A stretch of DNA of 64,000 nucleotides from Roseomonas mucosa ATCC BAA-692 (GCF_000622225.1 NZ_JHWD01000010.1:1-64000); one strand, 5' to 3'; numbered from the stretch's first letter, positions 9,123 to 20,338 are shown. The notes: generated by a model not told the origin, from the sequence alone. Made by a program: numbers and translations.

Positions 9123-10397
9123 TCAGCCCCGGGCGAATGCCACCACCGATTCGAGGTGCGGCGACCAGAGGAACTGGTCCACCGGCACGGCGGAAACGGC
9201 GTGCCAGCCGCCGCGCTTCAGCAGCGCCGCGTCGCGCGCCAGGGCGACGGGGTTGCAGGAGACGTAGATCACCCGCTCGACCCGGCTCCGGGCGATGATG
9301 CCGATCTGCTCGGCGGCGCCGGCATAGGGCGGGTCCAGCACCACGGCGGCATAGGCGGCGAGCTCGGCCGGCAGCAGCGGCTGCCGGGCGAGGTCGCGGC
9401 GCTTCGCCTGGACACGGCGCATGGCCTTGTTGGCGCCGGCGGCGAGCGCCGCGACCGCCTCGGCCTCGCCCTCGAAAGCGTCCACCCGGGCATGGCGGGC
9501 CAGGGGAAGGGACAGCGTGCCCACCCCTGCGTAGAGATCCGCGATCCGGGCCTTGGCGGGCAGCCTGCGCGGCAGGGCCGCCAGCACGGCCGCGACGATC
9601 GCGGCCTCGCCTTCCGGCGTCGCCTGGAGGAAGGCGCCGGGCGCCGGGGGCACCGCCACACCATCGAGCATCAGCGAGACGCCGCCGCTCTGCGCCGCGA
9701 TCTCCGGCGCGCCCTTGTCGCGGGCCCAGGCGATGCGGGGGATGCCATGGGACTCGCCGAAGGCGGCCAGGGCCTGCCGGTCCTGTGCGGTCAGGGGCGC
9801 ATCGGTGCGCAGCAACAGGTCCGGCCCGGTGTCGAGCAGGTTGACCAGGGCCGAGGCTTCCCGCCGGAAGCCGCGCAGCCGGGCGAAGAGGCCGCGCAAC
9901 GGCTCCAGCAGCGCCAGGATTGCGGGGTCGAGCACGTGGCATTCCCGCATGTCCACCACCTGCGCGCCGGCACGCTCGTGGAAGCCGATGCGGATGCCGT
10001 CCGCACCCTGGCGGATGGCGAGGTCGGCGCGGCGGCGCGTCGCGGCCGGGCAGGGAGCGAGCGGGGCGACGGGCGTGTCGGCAAAGCCGGCACGGGCCAG
10101 CGCCTCGGCCAGCCGCGAGGCCTTCCAGGCGCGATAGGCCGTGCCGTCCCAATGCTGCAGGGCGCAGCCGCCGCAGGTGCCGAAGTACCGGCAGGGCGGG
10201 ACGGCGCGCTCCGGGCTGGGGCGCAGGACCGCCTCGGCCCCGGCCAGCACGGCCTCGCCGCGCTTGCCTGCGATGCGGGCGAGGACCCGTTCGCCCGGCA
10301 GGGTGAAGGGCAGGAAGGCGGCCTGCCCATCCGGCAGGGTGGCGACGCCGTCCCCGCCCGAGCCCATGCCGGTGATGTCGAGTTCGATCGTGCTCAC
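9123..10397 (-). CDS. TrmA/RlmC/RlmD-type RNA (uracil-5-) methyltransferase
   Basis: This 424-residue SAM-dependent enzyme methylates uracil C5 in rRNA or tRNA. An N-terminal TRAM-like beta barrel (residues 1-55) precedes the Fe-S cysteines in CRYFGTCGGCALQHWD. The methyltransferase domain has ADLYAGVGTLSLPLA for SAM binding, VLDPPYAG, and the nucleophile in IYVSCNPVALARD. Which uracil is modified cannot be told by eye. The start is GTG 10397, overlapping the stop of a broken upstream gene. Confidence 0.9.
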   Translation of the reverse strand: MSTIELDITGMGSGGDGVATLPDGQAAFLPFTLPGERVLARIAGKRGEAVLAGAEAVLRPSPERAVPPCRYFGTCGGCALQHWDGTAYRAWKASRLAEALARAGFADTPVAPLAPCPAATRRRADLAIRQGADGIRIGFHERAGAQVVDMRECHVLDPAILALLEPLRGLFARLRGFRREASALVNLLDTGPDLLLRTDAPLTAQDRQALAAFGESHGIPRIAWARDKGAPEIAAQSGGVSLMLDGVAVPPAPGAFLQATPEGEAAIVAAVLAALPRRLPAKARIADLYAGVGTLSLPLARHARVDAFEGEAEAVAALAAGANKAMRRVQAKRRDLARQPLLPAELAAYAAVVLDPPYAGAAEQIGIIARSRVERVIYVSCNPVALARDAALLKRGGWHAVSAVPVDQFLWSPHLESVVAFARG

Positions 10398-10623
10398 GCT
10401 TCGTCCAGATGCAGGGTGGTGAGCCAGCCCATCAGCACGATGGCCGCGAAAGCCGTGTCGCCAGGATGTTGGGCACCGCCATGATGCCGCTCAGCGGGAA
10501 GGCGGGCGCGATCGCGAGCTGGATGGTCCGCTCGATATCGAGGATGTCACCGCCCAAGGGAGGCCCCTTCCGGAAGACGCGGCGCCGGGCCTCCATGCCC
10601 CCGGGACGGGGCAGGGAGCGCAC
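10394..10623 (-). pseudogene. Remnant of a DUF2721-type membrane gene
   Basis: The N-terminal part reads DILDIERTIQLAIAPAFPL, close to the start of DUF2721 membrane proteins, but runs into a stop after about 63 codons. A second frame supplies a hydrophobic C-terminal piece, FAAIVLMGWLTTLHLDEA, whose TGA (10394-10396) overlaps the methyltransferase GTG. The usual middle of the family is missing and the two parts are out of frame. This suggests an internal deletion that removed most of the gene but kept the coupling overlap. Confidence 0.5.
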
Positions 10624-10636
10624 CGGCGCCGTGGGA

Positions 10637-12733
10637 TCAGGCCGCCTCGGATTCCGGCGACGCGGCTTCCTCCACCCGGCGTGGGCGGGGGATGGGGATC
10701 AGCATGAAGGCCGGCACGTTGTCGCCGAAGCCCAGCACCGGCGGGCCCAGGTCGTCGCGGTCGCGGCGGGAGGGGTAGCGGTCCTCGTGGCGGCCACGGT
10801 TGCCATAGCGGCTCTCGCGATCCGCCTCCGCGCTCTCGCGGCGGGTGGGCGCCGCCTCCGGTGCCGTCTCGCGGCGCGGACGCTCGGCGCGCGGGGCCCG
10901 GTCCTCGCGGGGCGCCCGGTCCTCGCGGGGCGCACGCTCCTCGCGGGGCGGGCGGGCCTCCCGGGGGGCGCGCTCCTCGCGCGGGGCCTTCTCCTCACGG
11001 GGTGCGCGCCCTTCCTCCCGGCGGCCCGGGGCGGGGCGGACGGAGCGGGTGCGGGAGGCGGGTTCCTCGCGCCGGCCGCGTCCGCCGCGCGGGCTGCGGG
11101 CGGCGGCTTCCATCTCCTCCTCGGAGACGGGATCGACGCCGTCGATCTCGATGCGGGGGATGGGGTTGCCGGTCAGCTTCTCCACCGCCTGGAGCAGCTT
11201 GGCGTCGTCCGGCGTGGCGAGGGTATAGGCATGGCCCTCGCGGCCCGCGCGGCCGGTGCGGCCGATGCGGTGGACATAGTCCTCGGAATGGAAGGGCACG
11301 TCGAAGTTGAAGACATGCGACAGCCCGCCGATGTCGATGCCGCGCGCCGCCACGTCGGAGCAGACGAGGAGCTGCAGCTCATCCGCCTTGAAGCTGTTCA
11401 GCGTGGCGAAGCGGGCGGACTGGTCCATGTCCCCGTGCAGGGAGCCGACCGAGAAGCCGTGCTTCTTGAGCGACTTGTAGAGGATGTCCACGTCGCGCTT
11501 GCGGTTGCAGAAGATCAGCGCGTTCTTCACCTGCTCCCGCCGGATCAGGCGGCGCAGCGCCTCGCGCTTCTCCATCGTGCGGCAGAACACCACGCCGGCG
11601 ACGATGGTGGTCGCCACCGAGGCCGCGCGGGAAACCTTGATCTCCTTCGGGTTGCTCAGGAAGGCGTCGGCGAGCTTGCGGATCTCCGGCGCCATGGTGG
11701 CGGAGAAGAACAGCGTCTGGCGCAGGGGGGGAAGCATGCCGACGATGCGCTCGACATCGGGGATGAAGCCCATGTCCAGCATCCGGTCGGCCTCGTCGAT
11801 GACGAGGATCTTGCAGTCGGCGAGCAGGATGCGGCCACGGTCGAACAGGTCCAGCAGCCGGCCCGGCGTGGCGATCAGCACGTCCACGCCCTGGTTCAGG
11901 ATGGCCTTCTGCTCGTCCATGCTCTCGCCGCCGATCAGCAGCGCGTGGTTCAGCTTCAGGTGCTTGCCGTACTTCACGAAGTTCTCGGCGACCTGGAGCG
12001 CCAGCTCGCGCGTCGGCTCCAGGATCAGCGAGCGCGGCATGCGGGCCTTGGCGCGCGAGCCGGACAGGATGTCCATCATCGGCAGGACGAAGGAGGCCGT
12101 CTTGCCGGTGCCGGTCTGGGCCACGCCGAGCACGTCGCGGCCCATCAGCACCACGGGAATGGCCTGGGCCTGGATCGGCGTCGGGGTGACGTAGCCGGCC
12201 TCGGCGATGCCCTGGAGAAGGGGCTCGCTCAGGCCGAGATCCGAGAAGGGCGGCAGGGGCTCTTCCGGCTCCGCGGCGGGCGCGGCCGCGGGCTGGCCGG
12301 ATTCGGCTGGCGCCCCGGTTTCGGCTTCCGGCGCGACATCCTTGGGGGCGGCAGCTTCCGGGGCGTCGGCGGCGGCGGCCGGCTCATCCGACAGCGGCCC
12401 GGCCACTTCCTCGGCGAAATGGCCGGTCTCGGCGGCGGAAGCGCCCGGAACCTCGTCACCCTCGCGCGCCGGCACGGTCTCGCCCGGCAGCGTGGCGCCA
12501 CCCTCGGGCGGGACATCCGGATTGGGCACCACGGCGTTCTCGTAGAACTGCTCGGGCGTTTCCTCGGTGCTGCCCTCGCCGGGGCGCTCGGGCTCGAAGG
12601 GGGTGCTCTCTTCCTGCTCCGGCGTGGTGCCGTCGGGCATCATCGGGCCGGGCTGGCCGGCATGGTCATGGCCGGTGGCGTCCGGCTTGTCGCTGTGGTC
12701 CGCCGCCGCGGCAGCGTTGCGCGTCTCGTTCAA
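10637..12733 (-). CDS. DEAD-box RNA helicase with long disordered ends
   Basis: A 698-residue ATP-dependent RNA helicase of the RhlE/DeaD type. About 165 acidic, proline/alanine-rich residues come first. The helicase core follows: Q motif with TPTPIQAQAIP, motif I AQTGTGKT, motif II VIDEADRMLDMGF, motif III FFSATMAPE and motif VI HRIGRTGRAG. The C-terminal 150 residues are basic, with repeats of APRE(E/D)R, probably RNA-binding. Family members act in ribosome assembly and RNA decay. It has its own transcription unit; the 234 bases beyond its start hold no gene. Confidence 0.94.
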   Translation of the reverse strand: MNETRNAAAAADHSDKPDATGHDHAGQPGPMMPDGTTPEQEESTPFEPERPGEGSTEETPEQFYENAVVPNPDVPPEGGATLPGETVPAREGDEVPGASAAETGHFAEEVAGPLSDEPAAAADAPEAAAPKDVAPEAETGAPAESGQPAAAPAAEPEEPLPPFSDLGLSEPLLQGIAEAGYVTPTPIQAQAIPVVLMGRDVLGVAQTGTGKTASFVLPMMDILSGSRAKARMPRSLILEPTRELALQVAENFVKYGKHLKLNHALLIGGESMDEQKAILNQGVDVLIATPGRLLDLFDRGRILLADCKILVIDEADRMLDMGFIPDVERIVGMLPPLRQTLFFSATMAPEIRKLADAFLSNPKEIKVSRAASVATTIVAGVVFCRTMEKREALRRLIRREQVKNALIFCNRKRDVDILYKSLKKHGFSVGSLHGDMDQSARFATLNSFKADELQLLVCSDVAARGIDIGGLSHVFNFDVPFHSEDYVHRIGRTGRAGREGHAYTLATPDDAKLLQAVEKLTGNPIPRIEIDGVDPVSEEEMEAAARSPRGGRGRREEPASRTRSVRPAPGRREEGRAPREEKAPREERAPREARPPREERAPREDRAPREDRAPRAERPRRETAPEAAPTRRESAEADRESRYGNRGRHEDRYPSRRDRDDLGPPVLGFGDNVPAFMLIPIPRPRRVEEAASPESEAA

Positions 12734-12967
12734 ATCTGATCGGTCCTGCGGCGCCCGACGGAGGACCGCCAGGCATGTTATGCCGCGGCCTTTCCGCGGC
12801 TATCCTCTTCTGCAGCTTGGGTGTCGCGCCAACACGGTGGCGGACAGGCCGAGGGACCGGCAAACGGTCCCGCCCAGCCCAGGCTTCGCCGCATATGCGC
12901 GCATGGCCCCGTGAAAGCAAGGTTTTCGGCGCTGGACGGGCATTCCGGCATCGCCTATCGCCGGGGC

Positions 12968-13687
12968 GTGAGCACGCGCATTCCCCTTCTCCTGTTGCCC
13001 GGCCTGCTGAACGACGCCCGCCTCTGGCACCACCAGGTGGCGGCGCTGGCCGGTATCGCCGAAGGCCGGGTGCCCGATCTCAGCCTCGACGACAGCATGG
13101 CGGCCATCGCCGCCCGGGTGCTCGCCGCGGCGCCGGAACGCTTCGCCCTCGCCGGCCTGTCGATGGGCGGCTACGTGTGCTTCGAGATCATGCGCCAGGC
13201 GCCGGAGCGCGTGCTGCGCCTTGCCCTCTTCGACACCTCGGCGCGGGCGGAGGCGCCGGAGCAGGAAAGGCGACGGCGCGGGCTGATGTCGCTGACCCGG
13301 GGCAGCGCGCCGGACCGGTTCCGGGGCGTCACGCCGCGCCTGATGCCGCAGATCCTGCACCCCGACCATCTGGACGAAGGCGGCGGGGGCGAGCTGGGCC
13401 AGCTCGTCACCGACATGGCGATGGCGGTCGGGCGGGAGGGTTTCCTGCGGCAGCAGACGGCGATCCTGGGGCGCCCGGATTCCCGTCCCGGCCTCGGCGC
13501 CATCAGGGTGCCGGTGCTGGTGGCGGTGGGGGAGGCGGACGCCATGACCCCGCCCTTCCTGTCCGAGGAGATCGCGGCCGGCATTCCTGGCGCCGCCCTG
13601 CACCGGGTGCCGCGCAGCGGGCACCTGCCGCCGCTGGAGAATCCGCCCGTGGTGAATGCGCTGATGCGGGACTGGCTGCTGGGCTGA
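12968..13687 (+). CDS. Alpha/beta hydrolase
   Basis: This 239-residue alpha/beta-hydrolase fold protein has an early LLLLPGLLNDARLW strand, the nucleophile elbow in LAGLSMGGYVCFE, an acid residue in VAVGEADAMTPP and the catalytic histidine in PRSGHLPPLENP. The substrate is unknown. GTG 12968 gives the usual length; upstream GTG codons exist but add no conserved sequence. The methylglyoxal synthase gene follows by 51 bases on the same strand. Confidence 0.85.
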   Translation: MSTRIPLLLLPGLLNDARLWHHQVAALAGIAEGRVPDLSLDDSMAAIAARVLAAAPERFALAGLSMGGYVCFEIMRQAPERVLRLALFDTSARAEAPEQERRRRGLMSLTRGSAPDRFRGVTPRLMPQILHPDHLDEGGGGELGQLVTDMAMAVGREGFLRQQTAILGRPDSRPGLGAIRVPVLVAVGEADAMTPPFLSEEIAAGIPGAALHRVPRSGHLPPLENPPVVNALMRDWLLG

Positions 13688-13738
13688 CGCCCGGCGCCGG
13701 GCTGCGGCATGATGCGGGCCGTTCCCGATCGGAGTCGC

Positions 13739-14143
13739 ATGGCGATGAGCATCCTCGACCTCGCCCTGGTGGCGCATGACACCAAGAAGGACGCGCTGAT
13801 CGCCTGGGCGGAGCGGCACCGCTCCCTGCTCTCCGGCCACCGCATCCTGGCCACCGGCACCACGGGCCAGAGGCTGAAGGAGGCCATCCCCGAGCTGAAG
13901 GTGGAACGTGTGCTGAGCGGCCCCCTGGGGGGCGACCTCCAGATCGGCGCCCGCATCGCGGAGAAGCGGGTGGACGCGCTGATCTTCCTGATCGACCCGC
14001 TCTGGGCGCAGCCGCACGAGCCGGATGTGCGGGCGCTGATGCGGATCGCGGCGGTGCATGACGTGCCGATGGCGACCAACCTCAGCACCGCCGAGGCGCT
14101 GGCCGCGACCTGGCCGAAGGTGACGGTGCTGGCCGGCGGCTGA
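13739..14143 (+). CDS. mgsA: Methylglyoxal synthase
   Basis: MgsA (134 residues) converts dihydroxyacetone phosphate to methylglyoxal and phosphate, a bypass of lower glycolysis. It matches the family nearly end to end: [58 protein letters not shown] and [13 protein letters not shown]. The start is ATG 13739, since the upstream in-frame ATG gives a non-conserved extension. It converges with the LysR gene across 12 bases. Confidence 0.94.
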   Translation: MAMSILDLALVAHDTKKDALIAWAERHRSLLSGHRILATGTTGQRLKEAIPELKVERVLSGPLGGDLQIGARIAEKRVDALIFLIDPLWAQPHEPDVRALMRIAAVHDVPMATNLSTAEALAATWPKVTVLAGG

Positions 14144-14155
14144 ACCGCCGGGGCG

Positions 14156-15073
14156 TCACGCCCCCGGGGCGGGGGGCTCGGCCGGATCCCCGGCGATCAG
14201 GTGCTCCACCAGCCGCCGGGCATGGACCGGCAGGGCATCCAGCCGCCGGACGCAGAGCACCAGCCGGCGCAGGGCCCAGGGATCGGCGAGCGGGGTGACC
14301 GCCAGCGCCATGTCCCGCTGGCAGCGCCGCGCCACGACCTCCGGCAGCACGGCGATGCCCACCCCGGCCTCCACCATGCGGGCGAGCGCGTTGACGGCGC
14401 GCAGCCGGACCCGGAAGCGGGGCACCCGGCCGAGACGGGCCGCCTGCTGCGACAGATGCGCCGACAGGGCGTTGGCGGCGGGCAGACCGACGAAATCCTC
14501 CCCCAGCACCTCGGCGAAGCACAGGGCGGATCGCCCTGCCAGCGCATGGTCCTGCGGCAGCAGCAGCACCAGCCGGTCGGTGCGGAAGGGATGGGCCTCC
14601 AGCCCTCCGGTCCCCGCCTCCCCCGACAGGATGCCCGCCTCCGCCACGCCCTGGGCGATGGCGGCGGCGATCTCCTGGCTGGGGCGTTCCTCCAGGTCGA
14701 GGTCGATGCCGGGATTGGCCGCCAGCCAGCCCGCCAGGGCCGTGGGCAGGTGCTCCTCGATGGCGGCGGTGTTGGACAGCAGGCGGACATGGCCGCGCAG
14801 GCCGCCCCGGGCATGGTCGCGCAGCCCGCCCCGCAGCCGCTCCATCTCCTCCAGCACGCGGCGCGCATGGTGCAGCAGGGTCTGGCCCGCCGGGGTGGGG
14901 CGCACGCCGCGCCGGCCGCGTTCCAGCAGCGGCGCGCCGAGCGCCGTCTCCATGCCCCGGACGCGGGCACTGGCCGAGGCCAGGGCCAGGCCGGTCCGCT
15001 CCGCCCCCGCGGTGATGCTGCCGGTCTCGGCGATCGCCGCGAAGAGCCGCAGGTCGGTCAGGTCGAAATGCAT
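14156..15073 (-). CDS. LysR-family transcriptional regulator
   Basis: This 305-residue regulator has the LysR helix-turn-helix at residues 5-65 (DLRLFAAIAETGSITAGAE, then VRGMETALGAPLLER) and a periplasmic-binding-like effector domain after about residue 90. It is divergent from a TauE/SafE transporter with 83 bases between starts, the classic LysR regulator-target arrangement. A palindrome of TTCCC and GGGAA at 15114-15130 is the likely binding site. The effector is unknown; an organosulfur or sulfite-type compound is only an inference from the target. Confidence 0.9.
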   Translation of the reverse strand: MHFDLTDLRLFAAIAETGSITAGAERTGLALASASARVRGMETALGAPLLERGRRGVRPTPAGQTLLHHARRVLEEMERLRGGLRDHARGGLRGHVRLLSNTAAIEEHLPTALAGWLAANPGIDLDLEERPSQEIAAAIAQGVAEAGILSGEAGTGGLEAHPFRTDRLVLLLPQDHALAGRSALCFAEVLGEDFVGLPAANALSAHLSQQAARLGRVPRFRVRLRAVNALARMVEAGVGIAVLPEVVARRCQRDMALAVTPLADPWALRRLVLCVRRLDALPVHARRLVEHLIAGDPAEPPAPGA

Positions 15074-15113
15074 GGACCCCTGCCTACGCCTGGGACGAAG
15101 CCTGCCTCAAGCA

Positions 15114-15130
15114 TTCCCGCATTGTGGGAA
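15114..15130. promoter_or_regulatory. LysR-type operator between divergent genes
   Basis: TTCCC and GGGAA separated by seven bases form a 17-bp palindrome within the 83-bp space between the LysR gene and the TauE/SafE gene. Size and place fit a LysR recognition site with the T-N11-A core. It lies 26 bases before the transporter start. Confidence 0.5.
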
Positions 15131-15156
15131 GGCGACGCGCGGATCAGCCTCCCGCC

Positions 15157-15906
15157 ATGGACCTTTCCCTTTCCCTGCTTGCCGGCGTGGTGCCGGTCTT
15201 CCTCCTGGCCGGATTCACCAAGGGTGTGACCGGGCTGGGCCTGCCCACGGTCGGAATGGGGCTGCTCAGCCTGTTCATGGCCCCGGCCCAGGCCGCCACG
15301 CTGGTGATCCTGCCTTCGCTGCTGACGAATTTCTGGCAGATGACGGGGCGCGCCCTGCCGGGGCTGCTGCGCCGCCTCTGGCCGATGCTGCTGGCGACCG
15401 TGCTGGGCTGCTGGTCCGGGCGCGGGCTGCTGACAGGGGGCTCCGCCTGGATCGGGCAGGGGACGTTGGGGATCGTGCTGGTCGCCTATGCGCTGTTCGG
15501 CCTCTCGCCGCTGCGCCTGCCCTCCGTCCCGCCCCGGTGGGAGGCATGGCTCGGCCCGCTCGCCGGCTTCTGCACCGGGCTGCTCACCGCCGCCACCGGT
15601 GTCTTCGTCCTGCCGGCGGTGCCCTATCTCCAGGCCCTGTCGCTCGAACGCCTGGCTCTGATGCAGGCGCTCGGCCTTTCCTTCACCACTTCCACCCTGG
15701 CGCTGGCGGCGGTGCTGGCCGATGGCGGCGCGCTGGACGGCGCGGGAGCGGCGGGCTCGGCCCTGGCGCTGCTGCCGGCCCTTCTGGGGATGCTGCTGGG
15801 CCAGTGGCTGCAGGGGCGGCTGCGCCCGGCGGTCTTCCGGCGGGTCTTCTTCGGTGGGTTGCTGCTGCTCGGCGCCCATCTCCTCCTGCGCGGCCTGCTC
15901 GGCTGA
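15157..15906 (+). CDS. TauE/SafE-family sulfite/organosulfur exporter
   Basis: A 249-residue inner-membrane protein with about eight hydrophobic helices. The duplicated TauE/SafE motif is visible as FTKGVTGLGLPTVGMGLL near residue 20 and CTGLLTAATGVFVLPAVPYL near residue 140. Family members export sulfite, sulfoacetate or related anions. ATG 15157 is the first start and gives a proper first helix. The divergent LysR gene is the probable regulator. Confidence 0.87.
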   Translation: MDLSLSLLAGVVPVFLLAGFTKGVTGLGLPTVGMGLLSLFMAPAQAATLVILPSLLTNFWQMTGRALPGLLRRLWPMLLATVLGCWSGRGLLTGGSAWIGQGTLGIVLVAYALFGLSPLRLPSVPPRWEAWLGPLAGFCTGLLTAATGVFVLPAVPYLQALSLERLALMQALGLSFTTSTLALAAVLADGGALDGAGAAGSALALLPALLGMLLGQWLQGRLRPAVFRRVFFGGLLLLGAHLLLRGLLG

Positions 15907-15931
15907 GCAGGCCGCACGGGAAGGGGATGCG

Positions 15932-17992
<2,061 letters not shown>

Positions 17993-18009
17993 TTACAGGG
18001 AAGGACAGG

Positions 18010-18048
18010 AAAAACCCCTCCGCCCTGGCCAGAGACCAGCGGGAGGGG
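18010..18048 (-). terminator. Rho-independent terminator after dps
   Basis: On the minus strand a strong GC hairpin (arms 18036-18048 and 18015-18028, one bulge) is followed by five T residues at 18014-18010. It lies about 70 bases past the dps stop, before the parE start region. Confidence 0.75.
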
Positions 18049-18119
18049 CTTCGGGAATCCCGGAACGCGATCCGGGTGCCGCGTGCCGCCGGGGGGAGGC
18101 CCCCGGCGGGCGGCCGGGA

Positions 18120-18650
18120 TCAGGTGCCGTGGCCGTGGAGGTGGGCTTCCAGCATCCACAGGTTCTTGTCGATGGCGCGGGACAGCTCGGTCAGCAGGTC
18201 GGCCGTATCGGCGTCGCCCGCATCGTCGGTCTCGTCGATGCCGTCGCGCAGCGCCTTGCCGACCTGGGCATAGCGGTCCGCCAGCTCCTTCACATGGCCG
18301 ATGCTGTCCAGCAGGTCGGCCGGATAGGGCGGCAAGCGGGTGGTGTTGGCAAGGTTCTGCGTCGTGCCGTTCGCCACGCCGCCCAGCAGCACCATGCGCT
18401 CGGCGAGCATATCGGACTGCTCGTTCAGAGCGTTGTAGAACTTCTCCAGCATCTCGTGCAGGCCGATGAAGTTCGTGCCCTTCAGGTTCCAGTGCGCCTG
18501 CCGGGTGGCGTTGTAGAGATCGATCGAGTCCGTCAGCAGCGCCTGGAGCGTGGTGAGCGAGACATTCTTGGCGTTCTCGCCGACGCTGTTCCGGGTCGGC
18601 CAGCGGGTGCCCGAATAACCCGTGTCACCCTTGCTCTGAGTCTTGGCCAT
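18120..18650 (-). CDS. dps: Dps-family ferritin-like DNA protection protein
   Basis: This 176-residue protein oxidises and stores iron and shields DNA during stress. The inter-subunit ferroxidase ligands are visible in QAHWNLKGTNFIGLHEMLEK and NEQSDMLAERMVLLGG. The C-terminal helix reads AIDKNLWMLEAHLHGHGT. The N-terminal 25 residues are polar and lysine-poor, so DNA binding through that tail is uncertain. An AAGGAG sits about eight bases before ATG 18650. It has its own terminator. Confidence 0.93.
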   Translation of the reverse strand: MAKTQSKGDTGYSGTRWPTRNSVGENAKNVSLTTLQALLTDSIDLYNATRQAHWNLKGTNFIGLHEMLEKFYNALNEQSDMLAERMVLLGGVANGTTQNLANTTRLPPYPADLLDSIGHVKELADRYAQVGKALRDGIDETDDAGDADTADLLTELSRAIDKNLWMLEAHLHGHGT

Positions 18651-18742
18651 GGAATCGACTCCTTGAGGTGGTCCGTGTGGATCTTTATCCGGAACGCCGT
18701 GGCGTTCCGCTACCGCGCCAGCGCGTGGCGTGGATGAAGGTT

Positions 18743-20338
18743 TCAGGGCTCCAGGCTGAGGAAGCGCTGCGCCAGGGCGGGCTCGCTGCCGCGGTGCAGC
18801 GCGGCGGCGCGGGCCAGGATTGCGGCATCCGCATCGGTCATGCGCCCGGCCTCCCGCAGGTGCTCCGTCCACGACTCCATGGTCCAGAGTTCCACGAAGC
18901 GCTCCGGATGCGCGACATCCTCATAGAGCCGCCAGTTCACCGCCCCGGCCCGCATCCGCACGCCCCGGACCTCGCGCATGGCAGCCAGGAACTCGGCGCG
19001 GTCCACCTCGGGCACGAGGTAGCGGACCGACTCCATGACCGGCAGCGCGTCGCGCGCCAGGACGGGCGCCAGGCCGGGATCGGGGCTCTCGGGCGCCGGG
19101 TGCAGGATGTCCGCGCCGGGCGGGGGCGGGGGCGGCGGGTTCTCCATGGGCAGGCGCCGCAGCGCCCAGGCGCCGAGGGCGCCGCCGATGCCGAAGCCGG
19201 CCAGGGTGGCGGGGATGCCGAAGGCCTCGCCCGCCGCGCCGGACAGCACGGAGCCCACAGCCATCGCCCCGAAGGTGGCCACCTGATAGAGCCCCATCGC
19301 CCGCGCCCGCACCCAGGATGGGGCCGAGAGCTGCGCCGAGGCGCCGAAGGTGCTGGCCGCCGAGATCCAGCAGGCGCCATAGACCAGCATGGCCAGGATG
19401 GCCGGCAGCCAGTGGCGCGACAGCCCCAGCACCACCAGCGCCACGCCCATGGCGGCGGTGCCCAGCACCACCAGGGTGGAGAAGCTCATCCGGCTGCGCA
19501 GCGCCGGGAGCAGGAAGCCGGCGCAGACCGCCCCGGTGCCCATGGCCGCCAGCATCAGCCCGAAGGCCTCCGGCCCCAGGCCGAGCTGGCGCCGCACCAG
19601 CAGCGGCAGCAGCCCCCAGATCGCCGCCCCGGCGAAGAAGGTGACCAGCGAGCGCAGGATGGTGCCGCGCAGCGCCGGGCTCGCCACCACGAAGCGGACG
19701 CCGGTCCGCATGGCGGACAGGAAGTGCTCGTTGGGCAGGCGCCCGGCCGGGGCCTGCCGCCGCCACAGGAACAGCGCCACCACCAGCACCAGCACGCAGG
19801 CGGCGTTCAGGGCGAAGGTCGCCTGCGGCCCCGCCACGCCCATCAGCAGCCCGCCCAACGCCGGGCCGAGGGCACGGGCGAGGTTGAAGCCGATGCCGTT
19901 CAGCACGATGGCTTGGGCCAGATCGGCACGCGGCACCAGTTCCGGCGTCACGGCGGAAAAGGCCGGGAAGTTGATGGCCGAGCCGATGCCCAGGGCGAAG
20001 GTCAGCGCCAGCAAACCCCAGGGGCCGATCAGCCCCACAGCCGCCAGAAGGCAGAGCAGCAGGGCGGAAAAGCACATCCAGAGCTGCGCCCCGATCAGGA
20101 AGCGCCGCCGGTCGAGGATATCGGCCAGCGCCCCGGCCGGCATGGCCAGCAGGAAGACGGGCAGCAGGCTCGCCGTCTGCACCAGGGCGACCATGCCGGG
20201 GCGCCCGTCCAGGATGGTCATCAGCCAGCCGGCGCCCGTGTTCTGCACCCACAGGCCCATGTTGCTGAACAGCGTCGCCGTCCACAGCAACCGGAAGTTC
20301 GGATGACGCAGGGGCTGGAAGGCGGCTGGCAGCGGCAT
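18743..20338 (-). CDS. MFS exporter with C-terminal monooxygenase-like domain
   Basis: A 531-residue protein. Residues 1-410 form a 12-helix major facilitator of the EntS/TIGR00900 type (FRLLWTATLFSNMGLWVQN at the start, PAGALADILDRRRFL in loop 2-3). The last 95 residues form a soluble ABM-like ferredoxin-fold domain (ESVRYLVPEVDRAEFLAAM, RFVELWTMESWTEH). This fusion recurs in the family. Export of a small organic compound is likely; the substrate is unknown. ATG 20338 gives the correct first helix. Confidence 0.87.
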   Translation of the reverse strand: MPLPAAFQPLRHPNFRLLWTATLFSNMGLWVQNTGAGWLMTILDGRPGMVALVQTASLLPVFLLAMPAGALADILDRRRFLIGAQLWMCFSALLLCLLAAVGLIGPWGLLALTFALGIGSAINFPAFSAVTPELVPRADLAQAIVLNGIGFNLARALGPALGGLLMGVAGPQATFALNAACVLVLVVALFLWRRQAPAGRLPNEHFLSAMRTGVRFVVASPALRGTILRSLVTFFAGAAIWGLLPLLVRRQLGLGPEAFGLMLAAMGTGAVCAGFLLPALRSRMSFSTLVVLGTAAMGVALVVLGLSRHWLPAILAMLVYGACWISAASTFGASAQLSAPSWVRARAMGLYQVATFGAMAVGSVLSGAAGEAFGIPATLAGFGIGGALGAWALRRLPMENPPPPPPPGADILHPAPESPDPGLAPVLARDALPVMESVRYLVPEVDRAEFLAAMREVRGVRMRAGAVNWRLYEDVAHPERFVELWTMESWTEHLREAGRMTDADAAILARAAALHRGSEPALAQRFLSLEP

